From contig NZ_KE136481.1 in assembly GCF_000407185.1 (NCBI RefSeq), positions 1,712,136-1,776,135 of the forward strand: a stretch of 64,000 bases of DNA, in the 5' to 3' direction. The translations under genes were made by a program, and so were the position numbers. Below the pieces are notes generated by a model that was not told the origin of the DNA, did no database searches, and worked only from the letters and a program-made list of their open reading frames with translations. Of the stretch, positions 6,495 to 15,885 are shown one piece after another; the stretch's first letter is position 1; each line of letters starts with the position of its first letter. The stretch is from Enterococcus malodoratus ATCC 43197 (GTDB taxonomy: Bacteria; Bacillota; Bacilli; Lactobacillales; Enterococcaceae).

Positions 6495-7850
6495 CTACGA
6501 CTGCAATGCTTCAACAACTTCGGTCAAGCCCATACCGTTGCTGCCTTTTAAAACAATACTGTCATCTGCATGTAAACTGTTTTTGATTGTATCCACCATT
6601 TTCTGCTTATCATTTTTACTAAAATAATGAACTGCTAATGTCGGATAGCGATCCGCTAAAGCAACTTTCAAACCTTTCATTTCATCACCGTATAGAAAAA
6701 TCTCATGAAAGTCTTGATCATTGATATGCTCTACCATACTAGTATGCAGCGAAAATGAATCTGCCCCTAACTCCAACATATCTGCCAAAACAGCCAATCG
6801 CCGTCCTTCTGTCGGTAACTTCGCAAAGGTATCTAGTACTAAGCCCATCGCTGTCGGATTGGCATTGTAAACATCGCTCAAGATATCTGCACCATTACTG
6901 GCTTTTAACCACTGCGTTCGATTTTGTGTCACCTGTACGTAAGCCAGGCCTTGGAAAATTTCATCATTCTCTAAACCAAACCAACGGCCAATCGCCATAG
7001 CAATCAAGGCATTTTGGACATTGTAACTGCCAGGTAATGGAATTTGATAGCCATTATCATCAACAGAAAAGACGGTTGCACCTTTATCCTCATTTAGGAT
7101 CGTAGCAGATAACTCTCCCTTTTGAATCCCAACCGTTTCTACCGTTTGCGACAATGAATGTGTCCGTTCTTCCAATAACGGCTCATCCGCAGGGATAACC
7201 AACAAGCCATTAGTCGCAAGCCCGGTTGTTATCTCCATCTTTGCATCCGCAATTTTTTCCCGTGATCCTAAGTTTTCAATATGGGCTTCGCCAACAATCG
7301 TAATTGCCGCAACATCGGGTTCAGCCAATTCAGATAAAATACTGATTTCACCAGCATGATCCATGCCCATTTCCAGAATCAACTTTTCTGTTCCTTCTGG
7401 CATATGTAAAATTGTATAAGGCAGACCGATATCATTGTTATAGTTGCCTTGGGTTTTATAGGTCCGAAACTTTTGGCTAAGGACGGATTCAGTCATATCC
7501 TTTGTTGTCGTTTTACCATTTGAGCCTGTAATCGCAATAACATCTGGATTTTCTTCTAGCAGATAATAGCTTGCTAACGCTTGAAAAGCTAATAATGTAT
7601 CCTTCACCAGAACCACGGCGATTCCCTCAGGCGCTTTTTCTGCCTCTTGACTCCATAATGTCGCGGTCGCGCCATTTTCAATTGCTTTTGCTACAAACTC
7701 ATGGCCATCATTTGTTCCCTGCAATGGAACAAACAAATCGCCAGCCTTGATTTTTCGTGAATCGAATTCGACACCAGTAACGGTCACCTCATTTTCCGTC
7801 AATACTTCACCTTGAACGGCCCTGCTGATGATTGTCGTTGTAAAATTCAT
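6495..7850 (-). CDS. murF: UDP-N-acetylmuramoyl-tripeptide--D-alanyl-D-alanine ligase
   Basis: MurF adds the D-Ala-D-Ala dipeptide made by Ddl to the UDP-MurNAc-tripeptide, the last cytoplasmic step of wall precursor synthesis. The 451-residue product starts at the ATG at 7850 behind GGGAGG. The ATP-binding loop ITGSNGKTTTK is at 107-117; the N-terminal domain has FDSRKIKAGDLFVPL (substrate binding), and the central region has YNANPTAM, typical of MurF. It lies directly downstream of ddl, as in other enterococci, so the supplier and user of the dipeptide are adjacent. Confidence 0.97.
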   Translation of the reverse strand: MNFTTTIISRAVQGEVLTENEVTVTGVEFDSRKIKAGDLFVPLQGTNDGHEFVAKAIENGATATLWSQEAEKAPEGIAVVLVKDTLLAFQALASYYLLEENPDVIAITGSNGKTTTKDMTESVLSQKFRTYKTQGNYNNDIGLPYTILHMPEGTEKLILEMGMDHAGEISILSELAEPDVAAITIVGEAHIENLGSREKIADAKMEITTGLATNGLLVIPADEPLLEERTHSLSQTVETVGIQKGELSATILNEDKGATVFSVDDNGYQIPLPGSYNVQNALIAMAIGRWFGLENDEIFQGLAYVQVTQNRTQWLKASNGADILSDVYNANPTAMGLVLDTFAKLPTEGRRLAVLADMLELGADSFSLHTSMVEHINDQDFHEIFLYGDEMKGLKVALADRYPTLAVHYFSKNDKQKMVDTIKNSLHADDSIVLKGSNGMGLTEVVEALQS

Positions 7851-8157
7851 GGTGTTCCTCCCAAATTTTTGTTTCTGACTACAAGAAAGACTTCGCAAAC
7901 TGGCCGGTGCGGCAATAAACTTTTTTTAAAGCATTAATTAAATCCCTATACAGGAAGCAACTATGCTTTAGCCAAGTCTACTAACACTTGATGGACTACT
8001 TCTTAAAAGAAGCCAGTTTGGTGAGTCGGACAATAATACTTCTAATACAAATACTGCTTTGAAAAAATTTATATCTCCACACATTTAAAAGGAACTTGAA
8101 ACATCATCCAAACGGAATCCTGTCTCAAGTCCTGTTTGTGATTAAACAGTTGCCTAA
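7851..8157. other. 307-base intergenic region between ddl and murF
   Basis: It holds the ddl terminator (8087-8132) and the murF ribosome binding site. I see no ORF with a ribosome binding site, no repeat and no convincing promoter, although murF probably needs one here. Confidence 0.6.
8087..8132 (-). terminator. Terminator after ddl
   Basis: An imperfect minus-strand hairpin pairs GGACTTGAGACA with TGTTTCAAGTTCC (one bulge), followed by TTTTAAAT. The loop is long and the T tract short, so it may be weak. Confidence 0.6.
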
Positions 8158-9222
8158 TTATTCAAAGGCGGCTTGTTGTTCATAACGTTTCGTACCTAAT
8201 TGGATCAATTCTTCGATCAAATCACCGTACTTCAAGCCCATATTCTCCCATAACAATGGATACATACTGAATTCAGTAAATCCCGGCATCGTATTCAATT
8301 CATTCAAAAATAACTCATTCTTATTCGTTAAGAAAAAGTCGCAACGGCTAAGTCCTGATCCGCCTAACATTGTGTAGGCTAATTTCGCATAATCCCGTGC
8401 TTTTTGCATTACCTCTTCAGGAATTTCAGCGGGAATTGCCATTTGAATCGTATTATCAATGTATTTCGCATTGTAATCGTAAAAAGCAACTTCTTTCACG
8501 ACTTCACCAGGTAACGTTGTACGCACATCATCGTTTCCTAAAACAGCAACTTCAATCTCACGAGCATCAATTCCTTGTTCGACTAAAGCACGAGAATCAT
8601 AACGATAAGCTTCTTGTAACGCATTTTGTAATTCCTCACGATTTTCTGCTCGTGAAATACCAACACTTGAACCCATGTTAGCTGGTTTAATAAACATTGG
8701 ATACAATAAAGTACCCTCACATTTATCAAAGATTTGCTTAGGATTTTCTTTCCATTGGTTTTTCAAAACGGGCACATAAGGAACTTGTGGAATTCCGGCG
8801 GCTTGTAAGATATATTTCGTCATGATCTTATCCATCGCACAGGCACTCGTTACAACTCCTGCTCCCACATAAGGCATATCCAATGTCTCTAAGAAGCCTT
8901 GAATCGTTCCATCTTCACCGTTTGGTCCATGCAAGACTGGGAAAACGATCGCATTGTCTTCTTTGATATCCCCGGGTGCAATCACCTTGCCGCTAAAGCC
9001 TTCGACTTCATGACCAGTTGGGTCCCACGTCAAGCGCAACGTTTCATCTGTTTCTGGCGCCTCCGTTAACAAGGGGCCTTTGACCCATTGACCGGTTTTA
9101 TCAATATAGATAAGTTGTACTTGATAGTAGTCAAAATAAACCGCAGAAATAACTGAAAAGGCCGACAAAATTGCTACATCATGCTCTGGACTTTTCCCAC
9201 CATAAAGTAAAATAATTTTCAA
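8158..9222 (-). CDS. ddl: D-alanine--D-alanine ligase
   Basis: Ddl joins two D-Ala to make the terminal dipeptide of peptidoglycan precursors, the target of glycopeptide antibiotics. The ATP-grasp protein has HGPNGEDGT in the N-terminal half, KPANMGSSVG in the nucleotide-binding region and ELNTMPGFT in the Mg site near the C terminus. I prefer the TTG at 9222 (354 residues, start LKIILLYGGKS), because GGAGG lies eight bases upstream, while the in-frame ATG at 9237 overlaps that ribosome binding site. The sequence looks like the chromosomal enterococcal enzyme, not a VanA-type D-Ala-D-Lac ligase, and no van genes are nearby. Confidence 0.97.
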   Translation of the reverse strand: MKIILLYGGKSPEHDVAILSAFSVISAVYFDYYQVQLIYIDKTGQWVKGPLLTEAPETDETLRLTWDPTGHEVEGFSGKVIAPGDIKEDNAIVFPVLHGPNGEDGTIQGFLETLDMPYVGAGVVTSACAMDKIMTKYILQAAGIPQVPYVPVLKNQWKENPKQIFDKCEGTLLYPMFIKPANMGSSVGISRAENREELQNALQEAYRYDSRALVEQGIDAREIEVAVLGNDDVRTTLPGEVVKEVAFYDYNAKYIDNTIQMAIPAEIPEEVMQKARDYAKLAYTMLGGSGLSRCDFFLTNKNELFLNELNTMPGFTEFSMYPLLWENMGLKYGDLIEELIQLGTKRYEQQAAFE

Positions 9223-9322
9223 CTGAGTATCCTCCATTACTTTCTGATCCCTAACATTTTAGCACAAAAATCAAAATCCCCAAAAAGAAATTTTACAAGT
9301 ATTACAAAGCTTATCATTTAGA

Positions 9323-9772
9323 TTACAGCAATGACTGTTGAATCAAGCTTTCCAGAACACTCCTAAAATGTTCCCGATCTTCATTTGTAAAAGGTTTAGG
9401 GCCTTTTGTGCGTTGTTTTGCTTGTCGCATCTTACTACCGATAAAACGTTGTGTCAATAAAGCATCGATATTCATCTGCGTATATTCCAATCCCGACTGG
9501 TGTAACACATGAGCGGCCTTAGCCAACGTCAAAGAAGCCAATCCATAGTCTTGCGTAATCAAAAAATCATCCGGCTGAATAACAGAAACAATTTTGAAAT
9601 CTGCCGAATCCGCACCGCGATCAACATAAATAAATTCCACAAAATCAGGGTATTCTTTTTTTGAATAATGATCGATACTAGTTACGATGACTACCGGCAG
9701 CCCATATTTCTCGGCAACCGCAATCGTGGTATCTTTTACTGGCGAACCATCGCCATCAATGATCAAACGCAT
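9323..9772 (-). CDS. YaiI/YqxD family (DUF188) protein
   Basis: This 149-residue protein starts MRLIIDGDGSPVK at 9772. The conserved pieces of the DUF188 family are all present: IDGDGSPVK near the start, VDRGADSADFKI in the middle, TQDYGLA, and KGPKPFT near the end. The family is predicted to adopt a PIN-like nuclease fold with an acidic metal site, but no biochemical role is established that I know of. The gene overlaps the end of the upstream 12-TM protein gene by 17 bases, so the two are translationally coupled, and a metallophosphoesterase gene begins the same run. Confidence 0.88.
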   Translation of the reverse strand: MRLIIDGDGSPVKDTTIAVAEKYGLPVVIVTSIDHYSKKEYPDFVEFIYVDRGADSADFKIVSVIQPDDFLITQDYGLASLTLAKAAHVLHQSGLEYTQMNIDALLTQRFIGSKMRQAKQRTKGPKPFTNEDREHFRSVLESLIQQSLL

Positions 9773-11102
9773 GTTTTCCAATCCTTCCAATCAGCCCAAT
9801 ACTAACCAGCAAAATGATGATTGAGGCAAATTTTACTATGTCCATTGTTGCAAGGATATCTGTCGTATGCAAGCTGCGCAGCAAAAAAATATCCTTGTCA
9901 GGCAAATCCTTTATCTGTAATGCAATCAGCATTAAGAACATCAAAATAAACTGATGCGTAATACTCCCTTTATTGGAAGTCGAATATTTTGCCGTAATCC
10001 GCTGCTGCTTATCAATACTTTCTGTTTGATAATACAAACGATTCAACCACGAACTTGTCCCTTTCTGAAAAAACGTTAAAACAAAAATAGCTAATGGGAA
10101 CAAAACGCGCACACTCAACAATAATAATCCCACTGTTAAGCCAATCAGCTGAACCATCAAATCATTTTTAAACGATCTCCGAACTTTTCCAGCCAAAACT
10201 AGAGAACCAATGACACCTAAAAGATACGGTAAAAATAAATACAGCCCTTGAGATGCTGCTCCTTTGTATACAGCAACATAAAACGCGCCAAAAAGAAAAA
10301 TAAAATTACCTAGCATTCCATTGAGAAAGGTCAGAGCATTTTGCCAGAGCGGCAGCTTCCATCGGTCTTTTACTTGATGCACAATCACTACAGCAAACAT
10401 AAAAATACCTGAGAATAAAATAATCGCCCCGTTTAACATGGATTCATCAAATAATAAACGTCCGCTGCGCAATAAGAACAGCGCAATAAAAAATAGAATA
10501 AACCACGTTAGCTCAGAAAAAGAAAAGACATGTTTTGTTAATTCCTTAAAATCCATTTCATAATGAGGATAATGCTTCACGGTATGATACGCACACACAA
10601 AATAAAGTGTGACTATACTCGGTACAATCACCGCTTGTAAAGGCAAAGCGATCATCGTTCCAAAAAACAATGGTAACAGAACAATCAGCGCGACTAAATA
10701 GCGACGGCTGCTCATAGATTGGAACCCTTTCGATTTTTCAAAAAGATTGACACTCGTATTGGCCGGAGGCAGCCAAGCCGCACTCACCCCTAAAAACAGA
10801 CTGCCAAACAAATAGAAGGTAAAATTTAGTGTCCCCATTAACGTCAGGAATGAACCGATTCCTCCGACTAAAAGTGCGACCATTAACAAAGTATACTGAT
10901 CGATCGAACGATACAGTCCGCGAATCAAGAAAATCCCAGTCACTCTAAACGTATAGAATAGAACAAAAGGCAAGACTGTTACGGACATCCGCGGATCAAT
11001 CAAATGCATAAATAATAAATAGGGAATGACAATCATTGTATTTGATAATACGAATGGAGTTGTCTGAGTAAATTGTCGTAAAAAATTTTTAATTGCTTCC
11101 AT
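9756..11102 (-). CDS. Polytopic membrane protein, about 12 helices, MFS-like
   Basis: This 448-residue protein is highly hydrophobic throughout, with roughly twelve predicted helices in two groups of six split by a loop near residues 170-195 (HTVKHYPHYEMDFKEL). That layout suggests a major facilitator fold, but I find no diagnostic MFS motif and no substrate clue. It lies 16 bases after the metallophosphoesterase gene and overlaps the DUF188 gene, so all three are probably one transcript. The ATG start is clear (MEAIKNFLRQF). The function is unknown. Confidence 0.75.
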   Translation of the reverse strand: MEAIKNFLRQFTQTTPFVLSNTMIVIPYLLFMHLIDPRMSVTVLPFVLFYTFRVTGIFLIRGLYRSIDQYTLLMVALLVGGIGSFLTLMGTLNFTFYLFGSLFLGVSAAWLPPANTSVNLFEKSKGFQSMSSRRYLVALIVLLPLFFGTMIALPLQAVIVPSIVTLYFVCAYHTVKHYPHYEMDFKELTKHVFSFSELTWFILFFIALFLLRSGRLLFDESMLNGAIILFSGIFMFAVVIVHQVKDRWKLPLWQNALTFLNGMLGNFIFLFGAFYVAVYKGAASQGLYLFLPYLLGVIGSLVLAGKVRRSFKNDLMVQLIGLTVGLLLLSVRVLFPLAIFVLTFFQKGTSSWLNRLYYQTESIDKQQRITAKYSTSNKGSITHQFILMFLMLIALQIKDLPDKDIFLLRSLHTTDILATMDIVKFASIIILLVSIGLIGRIGKHAFDH

Positions 11103-11118
11103 AAAAAATATCCTTCCA

Positions 11119-12018
11119 CTAATAAGAGATCAACGTTAATGCTTTGCGAAACTCTTCGATTAAGTGCTCCTCTTTGTATGCGGCAAATTCTGCTTGATGC
11201 TTATTCAACACACTGCGCATCTTCATCGGAATAAAATTTTCCGCCAGTTGATTATCTAACACAAAATCTCGCGTGATTCCCCATTCATAATAATAGCCTA
11301 AGGGCCGACAACTATAGATCGTGTCATGAATCCTTTGATCTTCAAATCGTCGATGCGTGTGTCCAAACACAACCTGCTGAACATTCGGATACTGATCCAA
11401 TAGCTTTCCCAGCTCCTGTGAACCTAAAAAAGCATTCAGTTTATTCCAAATTTGATACTTACCGCTTAGATGAACAATAAATTCTTCTTTAGGCACGAAA
11501 TGTGTTACCAGAATAACTTGATAGTTTTTTCGTGCCAAATCATCCAAAACAATGCGTAATTGTCGTAAAATTTCTCGATCCACCGTTTGATCGTCCGAAA
11601 AACGTTCAATAATTCGATCAAACCAATAGATGTTTTTAATCGAGCGGATTTGCTGCGAGTCATCTAATTCAGAAAAACCATAATCATACCATCCATTAAA
11701 TCCTAATAATACTGTTTGTTGATTCAATGGCAGATAACGCAAGTTTAGAAAATGGCTGTCAGGATAATGTTCAATCATCTGTTCCCCTTTGACATTGCCC
11801 ATTTCGTGATTTCCTAAATTAAAAGTAGTCGGTATTCCACGTTGACGGAAAAATTGATTGACTGACAATGTCTGATCGATCTTATTTGCAGTATCCCCAG
11901 CAAAATGCAGACGTGTCACCTCATGTTCACGCAATAATGTGAAAAGCTTAGTTAATTCTATCTCACCTAAGTGATTAATATCTGCGTGCAGATCCGTGAT
12001 CACAGCTAGTTTTCCCAT
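11119..12018 (-). CDS. Metallophosphoesterase of the calcineurin type
   Basis: This 299-residue protein carries the binuclear metal-site motifs of calcineurin-like phosphoesterases in order: TDLHADINH (Asp8, His10), FAGDTANK (GD motif), NLGNHEMG (GNHE), a His in VTHFVPKE and FGHTHRR (GHTH). Such enzymes hydrolyse phosphomonoesters or diesters; the substrate cannot be told. The start is MGKLAVITDLH, with GGAGGCGGTGAG upstream. It is the first gene of an apparent three-gene operon with a 12-TM protein and a DUF188 protein and is divergent from the hypothetical gene at 12151. Confidence 0.9.
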   Translation of the reverse strand: MGKLAVITDLHADINHLGEIELTKLFTLLREHEVTRLHFAGDTANKIDQTLSVNQFFRQRGIPTTFNLGNHEMGNVKGEQMIEHYPDSHFLNLRYLPLNQQTVLLGFNGWYDYGFSELDDSQQIRSIKNIYWFDRIIERFSDDQTVDREILRQLRIVLDDLARKNYQVILVTHFVPKEEFIVHLSGKYQIWNKLNAFLGSQELGKLLDQYPNVQQVVFGHTHRRFEDQRIHDTIYSCRPLGYYYEWGITRDFVLDNQLAENFIPMKMRSVLNKHQAEFAAYKEEHLIEEFRKALTLISY

Positions 12019-12107
12019 CTCACCGCCTCCTTCCCGTCTACTTTACACAACTCATCGTAATAATGCGAGTCAAATGCTGATAGTCTTACAAGGAAATTTC
12101 ACGTCTG

Positions 12108-12116
12108 TGCTATACT
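12108..12116 (+). promoter_or_regulatory. Extended -10 element for the gene at 12151
   Basis: TGCTATACT lies 34 bases before the start codon. No good -35 was found at the right distance, but the TGn extension can compensate. Confidence 0.5.
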
Positions 12117-12150
12117 TAATTTATAGATATTATTGAAGGAGGGGTTCTTG

Positions 12151-12549
12151 ATGGTCACTTATCAAAATCTACAAACCGATTTATTGCAAGCGCTTGATCT
12201 GCACATTGATATTTTAAAAGAGGTTGATGACATTGAAACCGAAGAGTTACCCGGCTTTTTATTTATGATGCGAAGTTTGGGATTCATGCTTGATCGCGCA
12301 GCATTAGTTTTGGCTAGTAACAATGACGAGGAAATGTACTATATGATGTTTCAATACTACAGCCTTTTGAAAGAACTAAAATTTAATCTGGCGATGAACT
12401 TTCCTCATACTCAGATTCAAGGCGATCCATTGATTGATATGGTCAATCACTTTCCAAACAATTACGAAAAAGAAATGAAAGCCTGGTGGGAAGAAAAAAC
12501 CGGTCTGACAGTGGAAGAAACGAAGCAAACAATCGAATTAAATGATTAG
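12151..12549 (+). CDS. Hypothetical acidic protein, 132 residues
   Basis: The ATG at 12151 is preceded by AAGGAGGGG at ideal spacing, and an extended -10 lies further upstream. The protein is acidic, mostly helical in appearance, without signal peptide or membrane span: it begins MVTYQNLQTDLLQALDLH and contains EMYYMMFQYYSLLKEL and KAWWEEKTGL. I recognise no domain. It has no cysteines. The LOG-family gene follows 116 bases later on the same strand with no terminator between, so co-transcription is likely. The function is unknown. Confidence 0.8.
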   Translation: MVTYQNLQTDLLQALDLHIDILKEVDDIETEELPGFLFMMRSLGFMLDRAALVLASNNDEEMYYMMFQYYSLLKELKFNLAMNFPHTQIQGDPLIDMVNHFPNNYEKEMKAWWEEKTGLTVEETKQTIELND

Positions 12550-12665
12550 ACAATCCAGCTTCTTTTTACTCGTCCTGCATGTTCCACAAAATCAATTTAA
12601 TAAAAACGAATAAAAATTTTAGTCCTGCTAATACACAAACCATTCAATTTTTGGGAGGTGATCAA

Positions 12666-13211
12666 ATGCGCATCGCTGTTTTTTGTGGTGCCCACCATGG
12701 GTCTGACCCTGCTTATCAAGCTGCCGCAAAAAATTTAGGCCATTGGATTGCCGAAAATAATTACGAGCTTGTCTACGGCGGAAGTAAACTCGGTCTGATG
12801 GGTGTGGTCGCTGATAGTGTTCTGAACGAAGGTGGAACAGTGATTGGGATCATGCCAGATTTTTTACACGATCTCGAACGTGTCCACACGCATCTGACAA
12901 AGATGATCACCGTAGCTGATTTGGATGAACGCAAAAAAGCCATGATACAATACGCGGATGTCTGCATTGCTCTACCTGGCGGAGTCGGTACTCTAGAGGA
13001 AATAAGTGAGGCTTATTCATGGGCGCGTGTCGGACAAAATAATAGTCCCTGTATTTTATTTAACGTCAAAAACTATTATCAACTGTTACAAGAATTCTTT
13101 GATCAGATGGTCGAACAAGATTTTTTATCAAAAGAAGATCGTCAGTTAGTTTTGTTTTCTGAGTCTCTATCTGAAATGGATACATTTATTCACGATTATT
13201 ACAAAAAATAG
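12666..13211 (+). CDS. LOG-family protein (putative nucleoside monophosphate phosphoribohydrolase)
   Basis: The 181-residue protein starts MRIAVFCGAHHGSD at 12666 behind GGGAGG; an upstream in-frame ATG at 12579 lacks a ribosome binding site. The Rossmann core motif CIALPGGVGTLEEISEA matches PGGxGTxxE of the lonely-guy (LOG, TIGR00730) family, and GGSKLGLMG is the second conserved loop. Characterised relatives cleave AMP-like nucleotides, releasing ribose 5-phosphate and base; in plants this makes cytokinins. In bacteria without plant hosts the role is unclear, probably nucleotide turnover. A strong terminator follows. Confidence 0.9.
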   Translation: MRIAVFCGAHHGSDPAYQAAAKNLGHWIAENNYELVYGGSKLGLMGVVADSVLNEGGTVIGIMPDFLHDLERVHTHLTKMITVADLDERKKAMIQYADVCIALPGGVGTLEEISEAYSWARVGQNNSPCILFNVKNYYQLLQEFFDQMVEQDFLSKEDRQLVLFSESLSEMDTFIHDYYKK

Positions 13212-13245
13212 ACGCCGCTGAACCATTCAGCGGCGTCTTATTTTT
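13211..13245. terminator. Bidirectional terminator between the LOG gene and gshF
   Basis: GACGCCGCTGAA / TTCAGCGGCGTC is a perfect 12-bp stem with a CCAT loop and T-rich flanks; it serves both convergent genes. Confidence 0.92.
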
Positions 13246-15505
13246 AGATGTCCATTTCAGGATACAAAAAGCGCAGTACATCCATTGTTAAGCGATGACT
13301 CTTGCCGACATATGGATAGATATGCATGTGCATCATCGGATTGAAGTTCGCTTCGATGATTCCATAGTCCTCCTGTGTTTCATACGGTTTTTCTTTGTCT
13401 GGAATAATCAAATCAATACCGCTGATGCTAGCACCTAATACTTCCACAGCATCGATCGCCAATTGTTTGTAGCTTTCGTGGATTTCATCAGTCACATCAA
13501 TTGAATCTCCACCGGTTGATACATTTGAATTTTCTCGCAAGAAAACTTGCTGCTCTTTCTCAGGTACACTATCGATTCGCAGTCCTTGTTCCTTCAACAT
13601 TAACTGTTCCAAATCCCCTAATTGGATTTTTTCCAGTGGTGAACGGTGATTGGTTCCACGTAAAGGATTTGCATTTTTTTCGGCAACTAACTCCTCGATT
13701 GTTCGTTTACCATCACCGATAACATTTGCCGGAATTCGCAGTAAAACAGCCTTCACTTGATGATCGATCACAAAGAAACGATATTCAGTTCCTGGCATAA
13801 ACTCTTCGATAATCACTTCAGCATCTTCATCAAAAGCGATCGCTAGCCCCGCATTGAAATCGATCATGGAAGTCTCACCTTTAAAGATCGTAATTCCTAA
13901 ACCATAGTTCGTCGATTTTGGTTTGATAACAAAAGCCTTTTGAGCAAATCGCGGATAAGCTTTTTTAGCGGCCTCCATCGAACCAAATGTTTCGCCCTCT
14001 GGCACACGAAAACCGGCTCTTGCCAACACAATTTTAGTGACCGTTTTATTTGCCATCAATAATGGTGCAATGTACGTATCTTTACTGGTCATATTGCCAT
14101 TTTTTACTAATTCTTGATGATCGGCATGTTCCAGCTTGACGAATTGATCCTGTCGATCCAGCACTTCTGTCTCAATTCCCTTTTGAATCGCATCGAACAA
14201 GAGATTTTGTGTAGACAATTCCATTTCTTGGAAACCTGCTAATTGGTAAGGATGTGCCCAAGCTTGATCATAAAACTTACGGCCCAATTCGGTGGCCACT
14301 GCAGCTTGTCCTTCGGTTTCATCTAGAACAAGTATTCTCGCTGCTAAAGTTTTTTCTGGTTGATCAAGCCATGCCTGATATCGCTCTAACAATTCGCCGC
14401 CAGCTAGTTCCAATTCATCAACCATTTGCAGCATTTCGCTAAAAATAGCTTGTCCTTCAGCTACATAAGCTGTAGTTTTTGCTGGGTGTTCTAGTGAGAC
14501 TGCATCGCTAATCTGATTTCCTTCAGCTACCCATTCATCAGCTGGTAATTTTTCATCCGTCCATAATAAATAAAGCATGAATAAATGAATAAACTCGATT
14601 GTGTCCGCATCAATACCCACACGATCAAAAGGATTCAAATCAATATTTCGTAATTCAACGTAACGAATCCCTGTATGAAAAAGATCTGCGACTTTTTTCC
14701 CGCCCCGCATGCGGACCGGTGCGTAAAATTCTTTTTCTTCTGATAATCGACCCTGAGATACATTTTCTGCCAAGTCTTCACTATAACGGGACAATGTTTC
14801 GTAAGAGACTTGCACATCCGGCTTATTCACATAACCATAGTGACTGGTACGGATACTTCTCACCGGCTCTTTTGGTCGATCCTCTTCATCAAAATAGCGT
14901 GCTTCACTCAAAGGACTCGCACCAAATAAGTAGGTCAGCAACCAACGATAACGTAAAAAGTTGCGTGCGATTTTCATGTATAGACGTGTCTTAAAGTTCT
15001 CCATTGAGGCTTCTTCAGTTTGTGCTAAAAACAATTGTTTTACTAGATCCAAACCATATTCAAAGTTGAAATGGATACCGCTTACCATTTGTTTTCGTTT
15101 GCCATATTCCCGCGCCAAGTAACGACGATATAAGACATCTGCATGACGCTCCAATTTTGCTATTTGGATGTCTTCCTCTTTTTCTGGTAAGACAGGCGGC
15201 ATAGAAAAAGGCCACATCATCTCATTTTTCGGCATACTTCGTTGCGCGACATCGTGGATTGCCTCTAAATAAGCCAATACTTCATCCACGGATTCAGTAA
15301 CTGGCGTGATCAGTTCTAATTGTGTTTCTGAAAAATCTGTTTGGATATAAGGATGGAAACTTCGATTACCGACCGGTGCTGGATGATCCGTATGTACTAA
15401 CTCACCTTCCAGTGTTACCCGTTGGCTTTCTTTTTCAATCCCATAACGTGCTTGCAGCAAAAAAGGCTTAACCTTTTCTTGTGCCATCATTTTTTTAGTA
15501 TTCAT
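13244..15505 (-). CDS. gshF: Bifunctional glutamate--cysteine ligase/glutathione synthetase
   Basis: This 753-residue fusion makes glutathione in one polypeptide. The N-terminal half (to about 400) is a glutamate-cysteine ligase: YGIEKESQRVTLEGEL, then TDFSETQLELITP, then SGIHFNFEYG. The C-terminal part (about 480-753) is an ATP-grasp glutathione synthetase: FVIKPKSTNYGLGI, MPGTEYRFFVID and IEANFNPMMHMH. GshF fusions are typical of Listeria, streptococci and enterococci, where the second half is of the D-Ala-D-Ala ligase type. The start is the ATG at 15505; GGGAGG lies 11 bases upstream, rather far. It is monocistronic by context. Confidence 0.96.
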   Translation of the reverse strand: MNTKKMMAQEKVKPFLLQARYGIEKESQRVTLEGELVHTDHPAPVGNRSFHPYIQTDFSETQLELITPVTESVDEVLAYLEAIHDVAQRSMPKNEMMWPFSMPPVLPEKEEDIQIAKLERHADVLYRRYLAREYGKRKQMVSGIHFNFEYGLDLVKQLFLAQTEEASMENFKTRLYMKIARNFLRYRWLLTYLFGASPLSEARYFDEEDRPKEPVRSIRTSHYGYVNKPDVQVSYETLSRYSEDLAENVSQGRLSEEKEFYAPVRMRGGKKVADLFHTGIRYVELRNIDLNPFDRVGIDADTIEFIHLFMLYLLWTDEKLPADEWVAEGNQISDAVSLEHPAKTTAYVAEGQAIFSEMLQMVDELELAGGELLERYQAWLDQPEKTLAARILVLDETEGQAAVATELGRKFYDQAWAHPYQLAGFQEMELSTQNLLFDAIQKGIETEVLDRQDQFVKLEHADHQELVKNGNMTSKDTYIAPLLMANKTVTKIVLARAGFRVPEGETFGSMEAAKKAYPRFAQKAFVIKPKSTNYGLGITIFKGETSMIDFNAGLAIAFDEDAEVIIEEFMPGTEYRFFVIDHQVKAVLLRIPANVIGDGKRTIEELVAEKNANPLRGTNHRSPLEKIQLGDLEQLMLKEQGLRIDSVPEKEQQVFLRENSNVSTGGDSIDVTDEIHESYKQLAIDAVEVLGASISGIDLIIPDKEKPYETQEDYGIIEANFNPMMHMHIYPYVGKSHRLTMDVLRFLYPEMDI

Positions 15506-15678
15506 TTGTTCATTGCCCTCCCATGCTACATTATATAGAAGAATATCCAGAAACAGAACGGAAATGCTTGAAAAAAGAGATAGTATTCAAGATGAAAATA
15601 TGATTAAATAATAATAACAATACAATTAATCAAAGGCGGTTGTCAGATACCTGTTTTATAAGAATGGAGGCCTCGTAT

Positions 15679-15885
15679 ATGCACAAAGAAAATCAATCGA
15701 TGATAAATGATACCGATCATTTATGTCAAAAAACAGATTCTAAAGAAGTCGTGATGTTACGTCCACATCGTCAACACCAATTTCATTGCGACGAGGTCCA
15801 TCGCATAATGGATCTCAACACGCGGCAAAATAATGTTAGTTTGCATGTGCCGCCCTTTTTTCAAGATATGCAAAAGAACTGTTGA
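15679..15885 (+). CDS. Small hypothetical protein, 68 residues
   Basis: The ATG at 15679 follows GGAGG at a spacing of eight bases. The product MHKENQSMINDTDHLC... is polar and rich in His, Asp, Asn and Gln, with three Cys, including the C-terminal residue (FQDMQKNC), and the His/Cys-rich segment RPHRQHQFHCDEVHR near the middle. I do not recognise it. The stop codon lies in a perfect terminator hairpin. No other gene is nearby on this strand. The spacing of Cys and His could bind a metal, but no known zinc motif fits. It could be a real small protein or, less likely, a chance ORF. Confidence 0.55.
   Translation: MHKENQSMINDTDHLCQKTDSKEVVMLRPHRQHQFHCDEVHRIMDLNTRQNNVSLHVPPFFQDMQKNC

Noticed and set aside
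8158-9237. Vancomycin-type ligase
   Set aside because: The sequence fits chromosomal Ddl, the neighbour is murF, and no vanH, vanX or regulators are present.
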